A DNA stretch of 64,000 nucleotides from Nocardioides seonyuensis (GTDB lineage Bacteria > Actinomycetota > Actinomycetes > Propionibacteriales > Nocardioidaceae), in assembly GCF_004683965.1 (NCBI RefSeq), contig NZ_CP038436.1, forward strand, positions 744,001 to 808,000, read 5' to 3'. The position numbers and the translations under genes were made by a program. A model generated the notes under the pieces. It was not told where the DNA came from, searched no databases, and saw only the letters and a program-made list of their open reading frames with translations. Within the stretch, counting starts at the first letter, position 1. Every line of letters begins with the position of its first letter. This document shows, piece after piece, positions 54,012-63,939 of this stretch.

Positions 54012-55205
54012 ATGAGCAACACGACCACGAACCCAGGCCCCCCGTTCGGATATCCCTACGGCCCACCGGCCTCCCCTGAGCCGCCGCGCCCGCCGCGCCG
54101 ACGCGGGCTGGCCGCGGCGGTCGTGGCGACCTCGCTCGTCGTGGGCGCGGGCGCCGGCCTCTGTGGTGCGGCAGCGTGGGACGCCATCCAGGACGACACG
54201 GCACCGGCGTCGACGACCCAGACGTCGACCGCCTCCGTGGTCGACCAGGGCGACCCGCCGGCCGAGGAGGGCTCGATCGAGGACGTTGCGGGCAAGGTCC
54301 TGCCCAGCGTGGTCAAGATCGACGTGGCCGGCCCCCAGGGGTCGGGTTCCGGCTCGGGCATCATCCTCACCTCGGACGGAACCATCCTGACCAACGAGCA
54401 CGTCGTCGCGGGCGTCGGGGAGTCCGGCTCCCTGCGGGTCTCGTTCAGCGACGGCTCCGCCGCCGATGCCGAGGTCCTGGGCACCGACCCGCTGACCGAC
54501 ACGGCCGTGATCAAGGCCGAAGGAGTGGACGGCCTCGACGCCGCGACGATCGGCAAGTCCGCCAACCTCGACGTCGGACAGGGCGTCGTCGCCATCGGGT
54601 CGCCCTTCGGGCTCGACGCCACCGTCACCAGCGGGATCGTGAGCGCCCTCGACCGGCCCGTCAGCGTGGGTGCCGACGAGTCGGGCAGCTCCACGACCTA
54701 CCCCGCGATCCAGACCGACGCGGCGATCAACCCAGGCAACTCCGGCGGCCCGCTCGTCGACATGACCGGTGCCGTCGTGGGCATCAACTCCTCCATCCGC
54801 ACCGCCCCCTCACAGTCCCCGTTCGGGGGCGGTGGCGCCGGCTCGATCGGCCTGGGCTTCGCTATCCCGATCGACGAGGTGATGCCGATCGTGGACCAGA
54901 TGGCCGCGGGCGAGACGCCCACCCACGCGCAGTTCGGGATCCGCATCACCGGCTCCGACGACCCCGAGGTCCCGGGCGCGAAGGTCACCGAGGTGACGCC
55001 GGGATCGACCGCGGAGGACTCCGGGCTGCGTCCCGGGGACGTCATCACCAAGGTCGACGACCGGCACATCTCCGGAGCCGACTCCCTGGTGGCCACAATC
55101 CGCTCCTACCGCCCCGGTGACGAGGTCACCGTGACGTGGCAGCGCAGTGGCGAGGAGATGACCGCCGACGTGACGCTCGACTCCGACGCCGACAGCTCGA
55201 GCTGA
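54012..55205 (+). CDS. HtrA/DegP-like membrane-anchored serine protease with PDZ domain
   Basis: 397 residues. Pro-rich cytoplasmic N-terminus (1-33), membrane span (about 34-55), linker, S1C trypsin-like domain (about 90-290) with the triad His in TNEHVVAG, Asp in LTDTAVIK and Ser in NPGNSGGPL, and a C-terminal PDZ domain (about 305-390, VPGAKVTEVTPGSTAEDSGL, GDVITKVDD). It degrades or senses misfolded envelope proteins. GTGGAGG precedes the ATG. No two-component pair is adjacent. Confidence 0.92.
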   Translation: MSNTTTNPGPPFGYPYGPPASPEPPRPPRRRGLAAAVVATSLVVGAGAGLCGAAAWDAIQDDTAPASTTQTSTASVVDQGDPPAEEGSIEDVAGKVLPSVVKIDVAGPQGSGSGSGIILTSDGTILTNEHVVAGVGESGSLRVSFSDGSAADAEVLGTDPLTDTAVIKAEGVDGLDAATIGKSANLDVGQGVVAIGSPFGLDATVTSGIVSALDRPVSVGADESGSSTTYPAIQTDAAINPGNSGGPLVDMTGAVVGINSSIRTAPSQSPFGGGGAGSIGLGFAIPIDEVMPIVDQMAAGETPTHAQFGIRITGSDDPEVPGAKVTEVTPGSTAEDSGLRPGDVITKVDDRHISGADSLVATIRSYRPGDEVTVTWQRSGEEMTADVTLDSDADSSS

Positions 55206-55227
55206 GCCAGGCGGGCCCTGGTTGCTC
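55202..55227. terminator. Possible terminator between convergent genes
   Basis: CCAGG/CCTGG stem continued by GAGC/GCTC across a small internal loop, just at the protease stop and before the convergent kinase gene ends. Confidence 0.35.
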
Positions 55228-55250
55228 ACGTCAGCAGGTAGGCGGCGCGG

Positions 55251-56162
55251 TCAGGGAGCCAGGACGGTGAGCACCCCGGGCATGGCCTCGATCCGGGCGA
55301 CCGCCTCGGTCGTCCCACCCGGGGGCAGGTGGCCCAGCGGCTCTCCGTCAGCACCCATCGGCGCGCTGGGCGTGCCGGAGATCTCCACGACGCGGCCGCG
55401 CAGCAGCATGACCTCGTCGAGCTCGACGTGTGAGCCGTCGTAGACCTTGGGCATCGCACGGATCATCGCGCGCCGCGAGGCAGCGGTGATCACCACGACG
55501 TCGAGGAAGCCGTCGGTGACCGAGGCCGGCGGCGCGATCTTCATGCCGGAGCCGTAGTAGGCGGAGTTGGCGACGACGACGGTCGCCGCGACGACGTCGT
55601 GGGCGTCGCCGTCGACGACCACACGTGCACGCACCGGGGTGTACGACGCCAGCGACCTCACCGCCGCGTAGGGGTACTGGAGCCGGCGTGGCATCCAGCG
55701 CACCCGGTCGACCAGCTGGGCGGTGGCCGCGTCGACTCCGGTGTAGACCGACCCCGCCACCAGCCGCCGCGGCGCGTCCCCGAGGGTGAAGCTGATCAGG
55801 TCGACCTTCACGGGCTCGCTGTCGAGGAGGATCCGCGCGATCGACTCCACGTCACCGGGGATCCCCAGCATGCGCGCGAAGTCGTTGCCGCGGCCGGCGG
55901 GGACGATGCCGAGGGTGCCACCCCGGTCGGAGACGTGGCCGGCGACGGACGAGAGCATCCCGTCCCCGCCGACGGACACGACCACGTCGCCGCGGTCGAC
56001 GGCCGCAGCGACCAGCGCCGCACACTGCTGCGGACCGGGTGAGTAGGTGACCTCGACGACCGACCCGGCGTCGCGGAGCAGCCGGGCCACGGGCACGACA
56101 GCCTGGGGCGCGGCGCCGCCGCCCGAGATCGGGTTGACCAGGAACGAGAAGGCACGGCTCAC
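55251..56162 (-). CDS. Diacylglycerol kinase family lipid kinase
   Basis: 303 residues. DAGK catalytic domain: FLVNPISGGG, VVVSVGGDGMLSSVAGH, GIVPAGRGNDFARMLGIP; C-terminal DagK domain ending in a substrate-specific region. In M. tuberculosis Rv2252, in the same position next to a flavoprotein, is a diacylglycerol kinase involved in phospholipid supply. GTG 56162 overlaps the upstream oxidase stop (GTGA), so the two are coupled. Confidence 0.88.
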   Translation of the reverse strand: MSRAFSFLVNPISGGGAAPQAVVPVARLLRDAGSVVEVTYSPGPQQCAALVAAAVDRGDVVVSVGGDGMLSSVAGHVSDRGGTLGIVPAGRGNDFARMLGIPGDVESIARILLDSEPVKVDLISFTLGDAPRRLVAGSVYTGVDAATAQLVDRVRWMPRRLQYPYAAVRSLASYTPVRARVVVDGDAHDVVAATVVVANSAYYGSGMKIAPPASVTDGFLDVVVITAASRRAMIRAMPKVYDGSHVELDEVMLLRGRVVEISGTPSAPMGADGEPLGHLPPGGTTEAVARIEAMPGVLTVLAP

Positions 56163-57718
56163 GGGATCAGCACCCCCGGGTTGAGGATGCCGGTGGGGTC
56201 CACCGCGCCCTTGAGCCCGCGCAGCATCGCCACCCCCACCTCCCCGATCTCGCGGGCCAGCCAGGGCCGGTGGTCCGTGCCCACCGCGTGGTGGTGGGTG
56301 ATCGTCGCCCCCGAGCCGACCATGGCGTCGGAGGCCGCCGACTTGGCGGCGTGCCACTGGGCGATCGGATCGTCGCCCTGCCGGGCTGCCACGGTGAAGT
56401 AGAGCGAGCAGCCGGTCTCGTAGACGTGGGAGATGTGGCACATCACGAGCGCACCGGGCAGGTGCGACTCGAGCGCGGCCCTCACAGCGTCGTACAGCGC
56501 CTGGCGGCGGGACCAGAAGGTCGCCGTCTCCAGCGTCTCGACCAGCACCCCGACGTCGAGCATGGAGTCACGCAGGTAGGGCGCGTGGAAACGCCCCCGG
56601 GCCCACGCGGCGCCGCGCTCCTCACCGAGGGGCTTCGCACCGAGCTCCCCGAGCGCCGCCGTGACGGTCTCGCGGCGCCGGAGTGCCCCGGGGGTCTCGT
56701 AGCCGACGATCATCAGGGCACCGCTGATCCCCTCCCCACCGACCTCGCTCTGGCTGGCCAGGTTGACCATCGTCTCGGTCTCGTCGGAGAGTCTCAGCAC
56801 GGTCGGCCGCAGGTCGTGCTGGACGAGGTGGCGCATCGCATCGGCGCCTGCGGCGAATGAGTCGAAGGCCCACGCCTCGTAGGCCTTCTCAGGCGCCAGC
56901 TCGCGCACGCGCACCGTGACCTCGGTGATGACGCCCAGGGTTCCCTCGGACCCGAGGACGACCTGCCGCAGGTCGGGGCCCGCCGCATTGGCGGGCGAGG
57001 ACCCCGTCACCAGCTCGCCGACCGGGGTCGCCACGCGGAGCCCGACGACCATCTCGTCGAACCGGCCGAACCCTGCGGAGGACTGCCCGCTCGAGCGGGT
57101 GGCCGCGAAGCCGCCGATCGAGGCGAACTCGAACGACTGCGGGAAGTGGCTGAGGGTGAGGCCGTGCTCGGCGAGCATGGCCTCCGCGGCCGGTCCGCGG
57201 ACCCCGGGCTGGAAGGTGGCGGTCATCGAGACCTGGTCGACGTCCAGCAGCCTGTCCATCCGCACCAGGTCGAGCGACACGAGGCCGGCGAACCCGTCGC
57301 GGACCGCGGCAAGGCCCCCGGTGACGCAGGTGCCGCCGCCGAACGGGACGACGGCCACGTGGTGCTCGACAGCCCAGCCGAGGACGGCCGCCACCTCCTC
57401 GTGCGTCCGAGGTCGTACGACGACGTCCGGGGCGTCGCCGAGGTCGCCGGCGCGCGCGAGCAGCAGGTCGGGAGTGGACTTCCCGCGGGTGCGCAGCCGT
57501 CGGGTCTCGTCGTCCGCAAGCACGGCGCCCGCCCCGAGAAGGCTCTCGAGCGAGTCCAGGAGGTCGGCGGACAGGCCGGGCTCGGGCAGGGTCGCCCCGT
57601 CGCTGGCGGGCGTGTCGCGGGTCCCGAGGAACGCGTCGACCAGAGCGTGCGTGGACGCAGGCAGGGGCGCCGCGTGGGCCGGGTCGCCCCAGCGCTGTGG
57701 ATGCATCTCGAGGGTCAT
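56159..57718 (-). CDS. FAD-binding oxidase, alkyl-DHAP synthase (AGPS)-like
   Basis: 519 residues of the VAO/PCMH flavoprotein family. FAD-binding PFGGGTCVTGG, SIGGFAATRSSGQSS and GSEGTLGVITEVTVRV; C-terminal ITHHHAVGTDHRPWL carries the triple histidine typical of alkyldihydroxyacetonephosphate synthase. AGPS swaps the acyl of acyl-DHAP for an alkyl to make ether lipids. The neighbouring kinase and divergent GlpD also act on glycerol phosphates, so a glycerolipid role is a fair inference; glycolate or lactate oxidation is the alternative. CACACT lies 7 nt before ATG 57718. Confidence 0.85.
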   Translation of the reverse strand: MTLEMHPQRWGDPAHAAPLPASTHALVDAFLGTRDTPASDGATLPEPGLSADLLDSLESLLGAGAVLADDETRRLRTRGKSTPDLLLARAGDLGDAPDVVVRPRTHEEVAAVLGWAVEHHVAVVPFGGGTCVTGGLAAVRDGFAGLVSLDLVRMDRLLDVDQVSMTATFQPGVRGPAAEAMLAEHGLTLSHFPQSFEFASIGGFAATRSSGQSSAGFGRFDEMVVGLRVATPVGELVTGSSPANAAGPDLRQVVLGSEGTLGVITEVTVRVRELAPEKAYEAWAFDSFAAGADAMRHLVQHDLRPTVLRLSDETETMVNLASQSEVGGEGISGALMIVGYETPGALRRRETVTAALGELGAKPLGEERGAAWARGRFHAPYLRDSMLDVGVLVETLETATFWSRRQALYDAVRAALESHLPGALVMCHISHVYETGCSLYFTVAARQGDDPIAQWHAAKSAASDAMVGSGATITHHHAVGTDHRPWLAREIGEVGVAMLRGLKGAVDPTGILNPGVLIP

Positions 57719-57722
57719 GGGT

Positions 57723-57728
57723 TACAGT
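57723..57728 (+). promoter_or_regulatory. -10 box of the TetR-glpD operon
   Basis: TACAGT, 7 nt, then ATG 57736; leaderless. Confidence 0.6.
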
Positions 57729-57731
57729 GTG
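57726..57731 (-). promoter_or_regulatory. -10 box of the AGPS-like/DagK operon
   Basis: CACACT on the minus strand, 7 nt before ATG 57718; overlaps the opposing -10 by 3 bp. Confidence 0.5.
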
Positions 57732-57735
57732 ACAT

Positions 57736-58320
57736 ATGACGTCCATCCGTAACACCACGACCGAGGACCGGCTGCTCGACGCAGCCCGCGACTCGATCCT
57801 GTCGGTGGGATGGCGGCGTACGACGCTGACCGACGTGGCCCGCCGCGCCGGCGTCTCGAGGATGACGGTCTACCGCACCTACCCCGACATGACCGGCCTC
57901 CTCGGCGACCTGATGACGCGCGAGTGGCTCCAGATGCTCGCCGAGCTCGAGGACCACGCACCCGGCCTGCCGGCGGCCGAGCGCATCGCCGCGCGTGTCC
58001 TGGCCGCCGTGCGAGCCCTGCGCGCCAACCCCCTCTTCCATCGCATCGTCGACGTTGACCCCGAGCTTCTCCTCCCCTACCTGCTCGAGCGGCGCGGCCG
58101 GTCCCAGTCGGCCGTCATCGAGCTGCTCGCCGACGCGATCGCCACCGCCCAGGCAGACGGCGAGGTCCGGGCCGGCGACCCCCCGCGACTGGCACGGTCG
58201 ATGGTCCTGGCCGCCCATGGCTTCGCCCTGTCCCACCAGACCATGACCGATGACGAGGTGGGCAGCGACGACCTCGACGCCGACCTGGTCGAGATGATCA
58301 CGAGGTTCCTCACGCCATGA
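57736..58320 (+). CDS. TetR-family regulator
   Basis: 194 residues. Helix-turn-helix at about 10-55 (SVGWRRTTLTDVARRAGVSR, MTVYRTYPDM); the rest is the ligand domain, ending with the stop overlapping glpD (ATGA). Autoregulation and control of the divergent flavoprotein-kinase operon are inferred from the palindrome between the starts. Same position as Rv2250c in M. tuberculosis. The ligand is unknown; an acyl-CoA or glycerol phosphate derivative would suit. Confidence 0.9.
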   Translation: MTSIRNTTTEDRLLDAARDSILSVGWRRTTLTDVARRAGVSRMTVYRTYPDMTGLLGDLMTREWLQMLAELEDHAPGLPAAERIAARVLAAVRALRANPLFHRIVDVDPELLLPYLLERRGRSQSAVIELLADAIATAQADGEVRAGDPPRLARSMVLAAHGFALSHQTMTDDEVGSDDLDADLVEMITRFLTP

Positions 58321-59858
58321 CCCGGCCACCCACTCCCAGCACCGGCGGCGCCGACGCCCGGATCCGTGCGGGACTCGCAGGGACACCCACTGACTTCGAC
58401 CTCCTCGTCATCGGCCTGGGCGTCACCGGCACGGGCGTCGCGCTGGACGCAGCCGCGCGCGGGCTGTCGGTGCTCGCCGTCGACGCCCACGACGTCGCCT
58501 TCGGCACCTCCCGGTGGTCGAGCAAGCTGGTCCACGGCGGCCTGCGCTACCTCGCCTCCCTGCAGGTCGGCATCGCCCACGAGAGCGCCGTCGAGCGCGG
58601 CATCCTGATGGAGCACACCGCCCCCCACCTCACTCGCTCGCTCCCCTGGCTGCTGCCCCTGATGGCAAGCGTCTCCCGGCAGCAGGCGACGATGTCGTCG
58701 CTGGGGTTCCGCGCGGGCGACCTGCTGCGCCTGGGGGCGCGCACGTCGCGAGAGACCCTCCCCCGGCCGCGTCGCGTCTCCCGCACCGAGGCACTGCGCC
58801 TGGCACCGGCCCTGCGCGCCTCCGGCCTGCGCGGCGGGCTGGTCACCTGGGACGGCCAGCTCGAGGACGACGCCCGTCTCGTGACCTGCCTGGCCCGGAC
58901 CGCGGCGTCGTACGGCGCCGATGTCCGCACGCGCGCCCGCGTCACCGAGGTCCACGGCACCGGCGCGACGCTGCGCGACCAGCTGACCGGCGAGACGTTC
59001 ACCGTCGCCGCCCGCGCGGTCGTCAACGCGACCGGCGTGTGGGCCGACACGCTCGTGGACGGCATCCGGTTGCGGCCCAGCCGCGGCACCCACGTCGTCC
59101 TGCGCGCCGAGTCGGTCCCGGGACTGATCGGCGTGCTGACCGTCCCAGTGCCGGGCAGCGCCAGCCGGTTCGTGTTCGCGGTCCCCCAGCCCGACGGCAC
59201 GATCTACGTCGGACTGACCGACGAGCCCACCGACGGCACCGTCCCCGACGTGCCGCAGCCGACGGAGAGCGAGATCGGTTTCCTCCTCGACGTGGTCAGC
59301 GCCGCGCTGGAGAAGCCGCTGCGCCGTTCGGACGTGGTGGGAGCCTTCGCCGGCCTGAGGCCACTGCTGGAGTCCGAGGGGTCCACCGCCGACCTGTCGC
59401 GACGCCACGCGGTCCTCCGCTCCGCCAGCGGCGTCGTGACCGTCGTGGGGGGCAAGCTCACGACCTACCGCCAGATGGCCGAGGACGCCGTCGACGCGAC
59501 CGGACTGACCACCCGTCCGACCCCGACCCGGCGACTGCCGCTGCTGGGAGCCGCCCCGCGCGAGGAGCTTGCCAGGCTGGAGGCCCCCGCGCGGCTCGTC
59601 CGACGCTTCGGCACCGAGGCGCACCTGGTCCTCGACACCGCACGAGAAGCCACCGGGATGACCGACGCCGAGCTGTTGGCCCCCGGCCCCCAGGGGATCA
59701 CCCTGGCCGAGCTCGTCTTCGGGGTGACCCACGAGGGCGCCGCCGACGTCGACGACCTGCTCGACCGCCGCGTGCGGGTCGGCCTGGTGCCCGAGGACCG
59801 TGCCGCCGCACTGCCGATGGCGGAGCAGGCGCTCGCCCTGGCGCTCAGCGCGCCCTGA
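58317..59858 (+). CDS. glpD: Aerobic glycerol-3-phosphate dehydrogenase
   Basis: 513 residues. Rossmann FAD motif DLLVIGLGVTGTGVALDAAA (about 22-42), then SSKLVHGGLRYLASLQ, VNATGVWADTLVDG and KLTTYRQMAEDAVDA, all GlpD hallmarks, and the C-terminal DAO_C domain. It oxidises glycerol-3-phosphate to DHAP with electrons to quinone. Coupled to the TetR gene by ATGA. The 3' end overlaps the convergent ABC-F gene by 14 bp. Its product DHAP is the precursor for the divergent AGPS-like enzyme. Confidence 0.94.
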   Translation: MTRPPTPSTGGADARIRAGLAGTPTDFDLLVIGLGVTGTGVALDAAARGLSVLAVDAHDVAFGTSRWSSKLVHGGLRYLASLQVGIAHESAVERGILMEHTAPHLTRSLPWLLPLMASVSRQQATMSSLGFRAGDLLRLGARTSRETLPRPRRVSRTEALRLAPALRASGLRGGLVTWDGQLEDDARLVTCLARTAASYGADVRTRARVTEVHGTGATLRDQLTGETFTVAARAVVNATGVWADTLVDGIRLRPSRGTHVVLRAESVPGLIGVLTVPVPGSASRFVFAVPQPDGTIYVGLTDEPTDGTVPDVPQPTESEIGFLLDVVSAALEKPLRRSDVVGAFAGLRPLLESEGSTADLSRRHAVLRSASGVVTVVGGKLTTYRQMAEDAVDATGLTTRPTPTRRLPLLGAAPREELARLEAPARLVRRFGTEAHLVLDTAREATGMTDAELLAPGPQGITLAELVFGVTHEGAADVDDLLDRRVRVGLVPEDRAAALPMAEQALALALSAP

Positions 59859-61533
59859 CGACGCGCCCCTCGTCCCACACCGGCTCGGGGGCCTCGTAGA
59901 CCTCGCCGTCGGCGCCGTAGACGAGGAAACGGTCGAAGCCGCGGGCGAACCACCGGTCGTGGGTGACGGCCAGCACCGTGCCCTCGAAGGCCTCGAGCCC
60001 GGCCTCGAGCGCCTCGGCGGACTGCACGTCGAGGTTGTCGGTCGGCTCGTCGAGGAGCAGCAACGTGGCGCCGGACAGCTCGAGCAGCAGGATCTGGAAG
60101 CGGGCCTGCTGGCCGCCGCTGAGGGACTCGAAGACCTGCTCGCCGGCGTGCGCGAGCTCGTAGCGGTCGAGCACGCGGGCGGCCTGCTCCTGGCCCATCC
60201 CCCGGCGCCCGTCCGGGGAGCCGTCGCCGCGGTGCAGGATCTCCAGCAGCGTGCGCCCGACGAGCTCGGGGTGCTCGTGCGTCTGCACGAACCATCCCGG
60301 TCGCACGCGGGCCCCTAGCCGCGCCCGCCCGGTGTGCGGCACGGGAGCCGGGGGCTCACCGACGGGCCGGTGCTCGACGTCGGGGTCGGAGCCACCAGCC
60401 GCGAGCAGCCTGAGGAAGTGCGACTTGCCCGACCCGTTGGAGCCGAGCACGGCGACCCGCTCGCCGTACCAGACCTCCAGGTCGAACGACTTCATCAGCC
60501 CGGTCAGCTCGAGGTCCTCGCACACGACGGCGCGCTTGCCCGTGCGACCGCCCTTGAGCCGCATGGTGACCTGCTGCTCACGAGGTTGCTCGATCGGCGG
60601 CCCGGCCTCCTCGAACTTGCGCAGCCTCGTCTGGGCGGCGCGGTACTGCGAGGACATCCCGTCGTTGTACTCCGACTTGATCTTGAGCCGCAGGACCAGC
60701 GCCTTGATCTTGGCGTGCTCCTCGTCCCAGCGCCGGCGCAGCTCCTCGAAGCGGGCGAAGCGGTCGGTGCGCGCCTCGTGGTAGGACGCGAAGTCCCCCG
60801 GGTGGGTCCACACCCGGTTGCCATCCGAGCCCAGCTCCACGGTGACGATGCGCGTCGCGGTGTTGTTGAGGAGCTCGCGGTCGTGGCTGATGAACAGGAT
60901 CGTCTTGGCCGACTCGCGGATCCGCTGCTCAAGCCAGATCTTGCCGGGCACGTCGAGGTAGTTGTCGGGCTCGTCGAGCAGCAGGACCTCGTCGAGGCCG
61001 CGCAGGAGGTACTCCAGGACCAGGCGCTTCTGCTCACCGCCGGAGAGGGTGCGCAGCGACCGGTTCCGGACACGGTCGAAGGGCATGCCCATCGCCGCCG
61101 TCGTGACCACGTCCCAGGTCACCTCGAGGTCGTAGCCGCCTGCGTCGCCGTACTGCGAGAGCGCCTCGGCGTACGACATCTGGGTCTTCTCGTCGTCGGT
61201 CTCCATCAGCGCCAGCTCGGCGGCGGCGACCTCCTGGGCCGCCGCGCGCACAGCGGCGGGGGCGACGCTGAGGAGGAGCTCCTCGACCGTCTCGTCGGCT
61301 CCCCCGTGCCCGACGAACTGCCGCATCACGCCGAGTCCGCCGGAGCGCGTGACGACGCCGGCGTGCGGCTTGAGGTCACCGGTGACGATGCGCAGCAGCG
61401 TCGTCTTCCCGGCCCCGTTGGCCCCGACGAGGGCGACCTTCTGACCGTCCCCGACGCGGAAGGACACCTCGTCCAGCAGCACCCGGCCGTCCGGCAGCTC
61501 GTAGCGCACCCCTGCGACGTCCACGTGACCCAT
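59845..61533 (-). CDS. ABC-F family ATPase
   Basis: 562-residue soluble protein with two ATPase domains and no membrane part. Walker A GANGAGKTTLLRI and GSNGSGKSHFLRL; signatures LSGGEQKRLVLEYL and LSGGQQARFQILLL; Walker B LLLDEPDNYLD and LLLDEPTDNLD. The linker (about 265-345) is long and charged, the PtIM region that contacts the ribosome. ABC-F proteins rescue or protect ribosomes; it could confer antibiotic resistance or be a translation factor, not decided here. Starts at 61533 (MGHVDVAG), 6 nt after CACAAT. Confidence 0.92.
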   Translation of the reverse strand: MGHVDVAGVRYELPDGRVLLDEVSFRVGDGQKVALVGANGAGKTTLLRIVTGDLKPHAGVVTRSGGLGVMRQFVGHGGADETVEELLLSVAPAAVRAAAQEVAAAELALMETDDEKTQMSYAEALSQYGDAGGYDLEVTWDVVTTAAMGMPFDRVRNRSLRTLSGGEQKRLVLEYLLRGLDEVLLLDEPDNYLDVPGKIWLEQRIRESAKTILFISHDRELLNNTATRIVTVELGSDGNRVWTHPGDFASYHEARTDRFARFEELRRRWDEEHAKIKALVLRLKIKSEYNDGMSSQYRAAQTRLRKFEEAGPPIEQPREQQVTMRLKGGRTGKRAVVCEDLELTGLMKSFDLEVWYGERVAVLGSNGSGKSHFLRLLAAGGSDPDVEHRPVGEPPAPVPHTGRARLGARVRPGWFVQTHEHPELVGRTLLEILHRGDGSPDGRRGMGQEQAARVLDRYELAHAGEQVFESLSGGQQARFQILLLELSGATLLLLDEPTDNLDVQSAEALEAGLEAFEGTVLAVTHDRWFARGFDRFLVYGADGEVYEAPEPVWDEGRVVRAR

Positions 61534-61539
61534 GGCGTC

Positions 61540-61545
61540 ATTGTG
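61540..61545 (-). promoter_or_regulatory. -10 box, leaderless start of the ABC-F gene
   Basis: CACAAT on the minus strand, 6 nt before ATG 61533. Confidence 0.4.
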
Positions 61546-61640
61546 CGCCCTGACCAAGATCCGGGCACGCCGATATCCAGATGCCACGAAGGGTTGTCCC
61601 ACCGGCCATGATGTCCTCACACCGGACGAGAGGGGCGAGC

Positions 61641-62801
<1,161 letters not shown>

Positions 62802-62811
62802 GGAGATCACC

Positions 62812-63939
62812 ATGGACTTCACCTACGACGACGAGCAGATCGCCCTCCGCGACGCCGTGCGCGGCCTCCTGGCGAGGAAGTACTCCGACTTCGAGCAACG
62901 CCGCCGGCAGGTGGCCGAGGACCCCGGCTTCGACGAGAGCCTGTGGGGCGAGCTCGCCGAGATGGGTGTCCTCGGGCTGCCGTTCTCCGAGGACGACGGC
63001 GGCATGGGCGCCGGTCCCGTCGAGGTGGCGATCGTCGCCACCGAGCTCGGCCGGGTGATCGCCCCCGAGCCCTTCCTCTCCTCGGTCGTGCTGGCCGGAG
63101 GCCTCGTCGCACTGGCGGGCACCCCGGAGCAGCGCACCGAGGTCCTGGGCTCCCTCGCCTCCGGCGAGCGGGTGCTGGCCCTTGCCCACCTCGAGCCGGG
63201 AGACCCGGTCACCGCCACCCCCTCGGGCGACTCCTGGACCTTGTCGGGCGTCAAGGAGCCGGTCGTCCACGGCGCTCGGGCCGACCAGGTCGTGGTGAGC
63301 GCGACGCGGCCCGACGGCAGCCTCGGGCTGTTCCTCGTCGAGGGCGACGCCGCCACGCGCGCCGGCTACTCGTCGTACGACGGGGGGCGCGCGGCGCGGA
63401 TCTCGTTCGAGGACACCACCGCCGTGGCGCTCGGCGACCCGGAGACCGACGGGGCTCCCCTGCTGGAGCAGGCCCTGGCGGGTGCTCGCATCGCCGCGTG
63501 CCACGAGATGCTCGGCGGGATGGAGGTGGCCCTCTCGGCCACCACCGACTACCTCAAGAGCCGCAAGCAGTTCGGGGTCACGCTCAACACCTTCCAGGCC
63601 CTGAACTTCAGGGCTGCGGACATGTACGTCTCCCTCGAGCTCGCCCGCAGCACGGCATTGTGGGCCTCGATGGTGCACGCGACGGGCGACGCCGCTGCGA
63701 CCCGCGAGGCGGCCGCGCGCGCCGGCCTGCACGTCGGCAAGGCCGCCCGCCACATCGGGCAGGACGCGATCCAGCTGCACGGCGGCATCGCGATGACTGC
63801 GGAGTACCTCGTCGGCAACATCACCGCCCGCCTCACCGTGCTCGAGCGCTTCCTCGGTGACGGCGACCACCTGTCGGTCCTCGCCGCGGGCATCGATGAC
63901 CATGCCGCCCTCGACCCGATCCCGGAGCCCACCGCATGA
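62812..63939 (+). CDS. Acyl-CoA dehydrogenase 2 (partner subunit)
   Basis: 375 residues. The N-terminal acyl-CoA dehydrogenase domain has SLWGELAEMGVLGLPFSEDD; C-terminal DYLKSRKQFGVTLNTFQALN and HIGQDAIQLHGGIAMTAEYL. It lacks the GSNEI-type FAD tail of subunit 1. In known FadE pairs one chain carries the catalytic residue and the other completes the FAD sites; which chain does so here is not decided. AGGAG before the ATG. Stop overlaps the next gene (ATGA), making three coupled genes. Confidence 0.88.
   Translation: MDFTYDDEQIALRDAVRGLLARKYSDFEQRRRQVAEDPGFDESLWGELAEMGVLGLPFSEDDGGMGAGPVEVAIVATELGRVIAPEPFLSSVVLAGGLVALAGTPEQRTEVLGSLASGERVLALAHLEPGDPVTATPSGDSWTLSGVKEPVVHGARADQVVVSATRPDGSLGLFLVEGDAATRAGYSSYDGGRAARISFEDTTAVALGDPETDGAPLLEQALAGARIAACHEMLGGMEVALSATTDYLKSRKQFGVTLNTFQALNFRAADMYVSLELARSTALWASMVHATGDAAATREAAARAGLHVGKAARHIGQDAIQLHGGIAMTAEYLVGNITARLTVLERFLGDGDHLSVLAAGIDDHAALDPIPEPTA

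Larger units (their letters stand above)
57721..57733. promoter_or_regulatory. Operator-like palindrome between divergent promoters
   Basis: GTTACAGTGTGAC: arms GTTACA and TGTGAC pair at 5 of 6 positions about a central G. It overlaps both -10 boxes, so one bound dimer would shut off both directions; the TetR gene begins 3 nt away. Confidence 0.55.

Noticed and set aside
53691..54015. Original C-terminus of the citrate synthase frame (after the shift)
   Set aside because: Arg/Pro-rich with no homology, while the normal citrate synthase C-terminus is found one frame over.
4140..58920. Recurring palindrome GTCGTACGAC across the window (about 19374, 34227, 47688 and others)
   Set aside because: All instances I checked lie inside coding regions, often at Ser-Tyr-Asp codons (TCG TAC GAC), so codon use explains them better than a binding site.
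16525..59858. Two convergent overlaps of exactly 14 bp (16525-16538 and 59845-59858)
   Set aside because: The equal length is probably coincidence; the overlapped sequences are unrelated.
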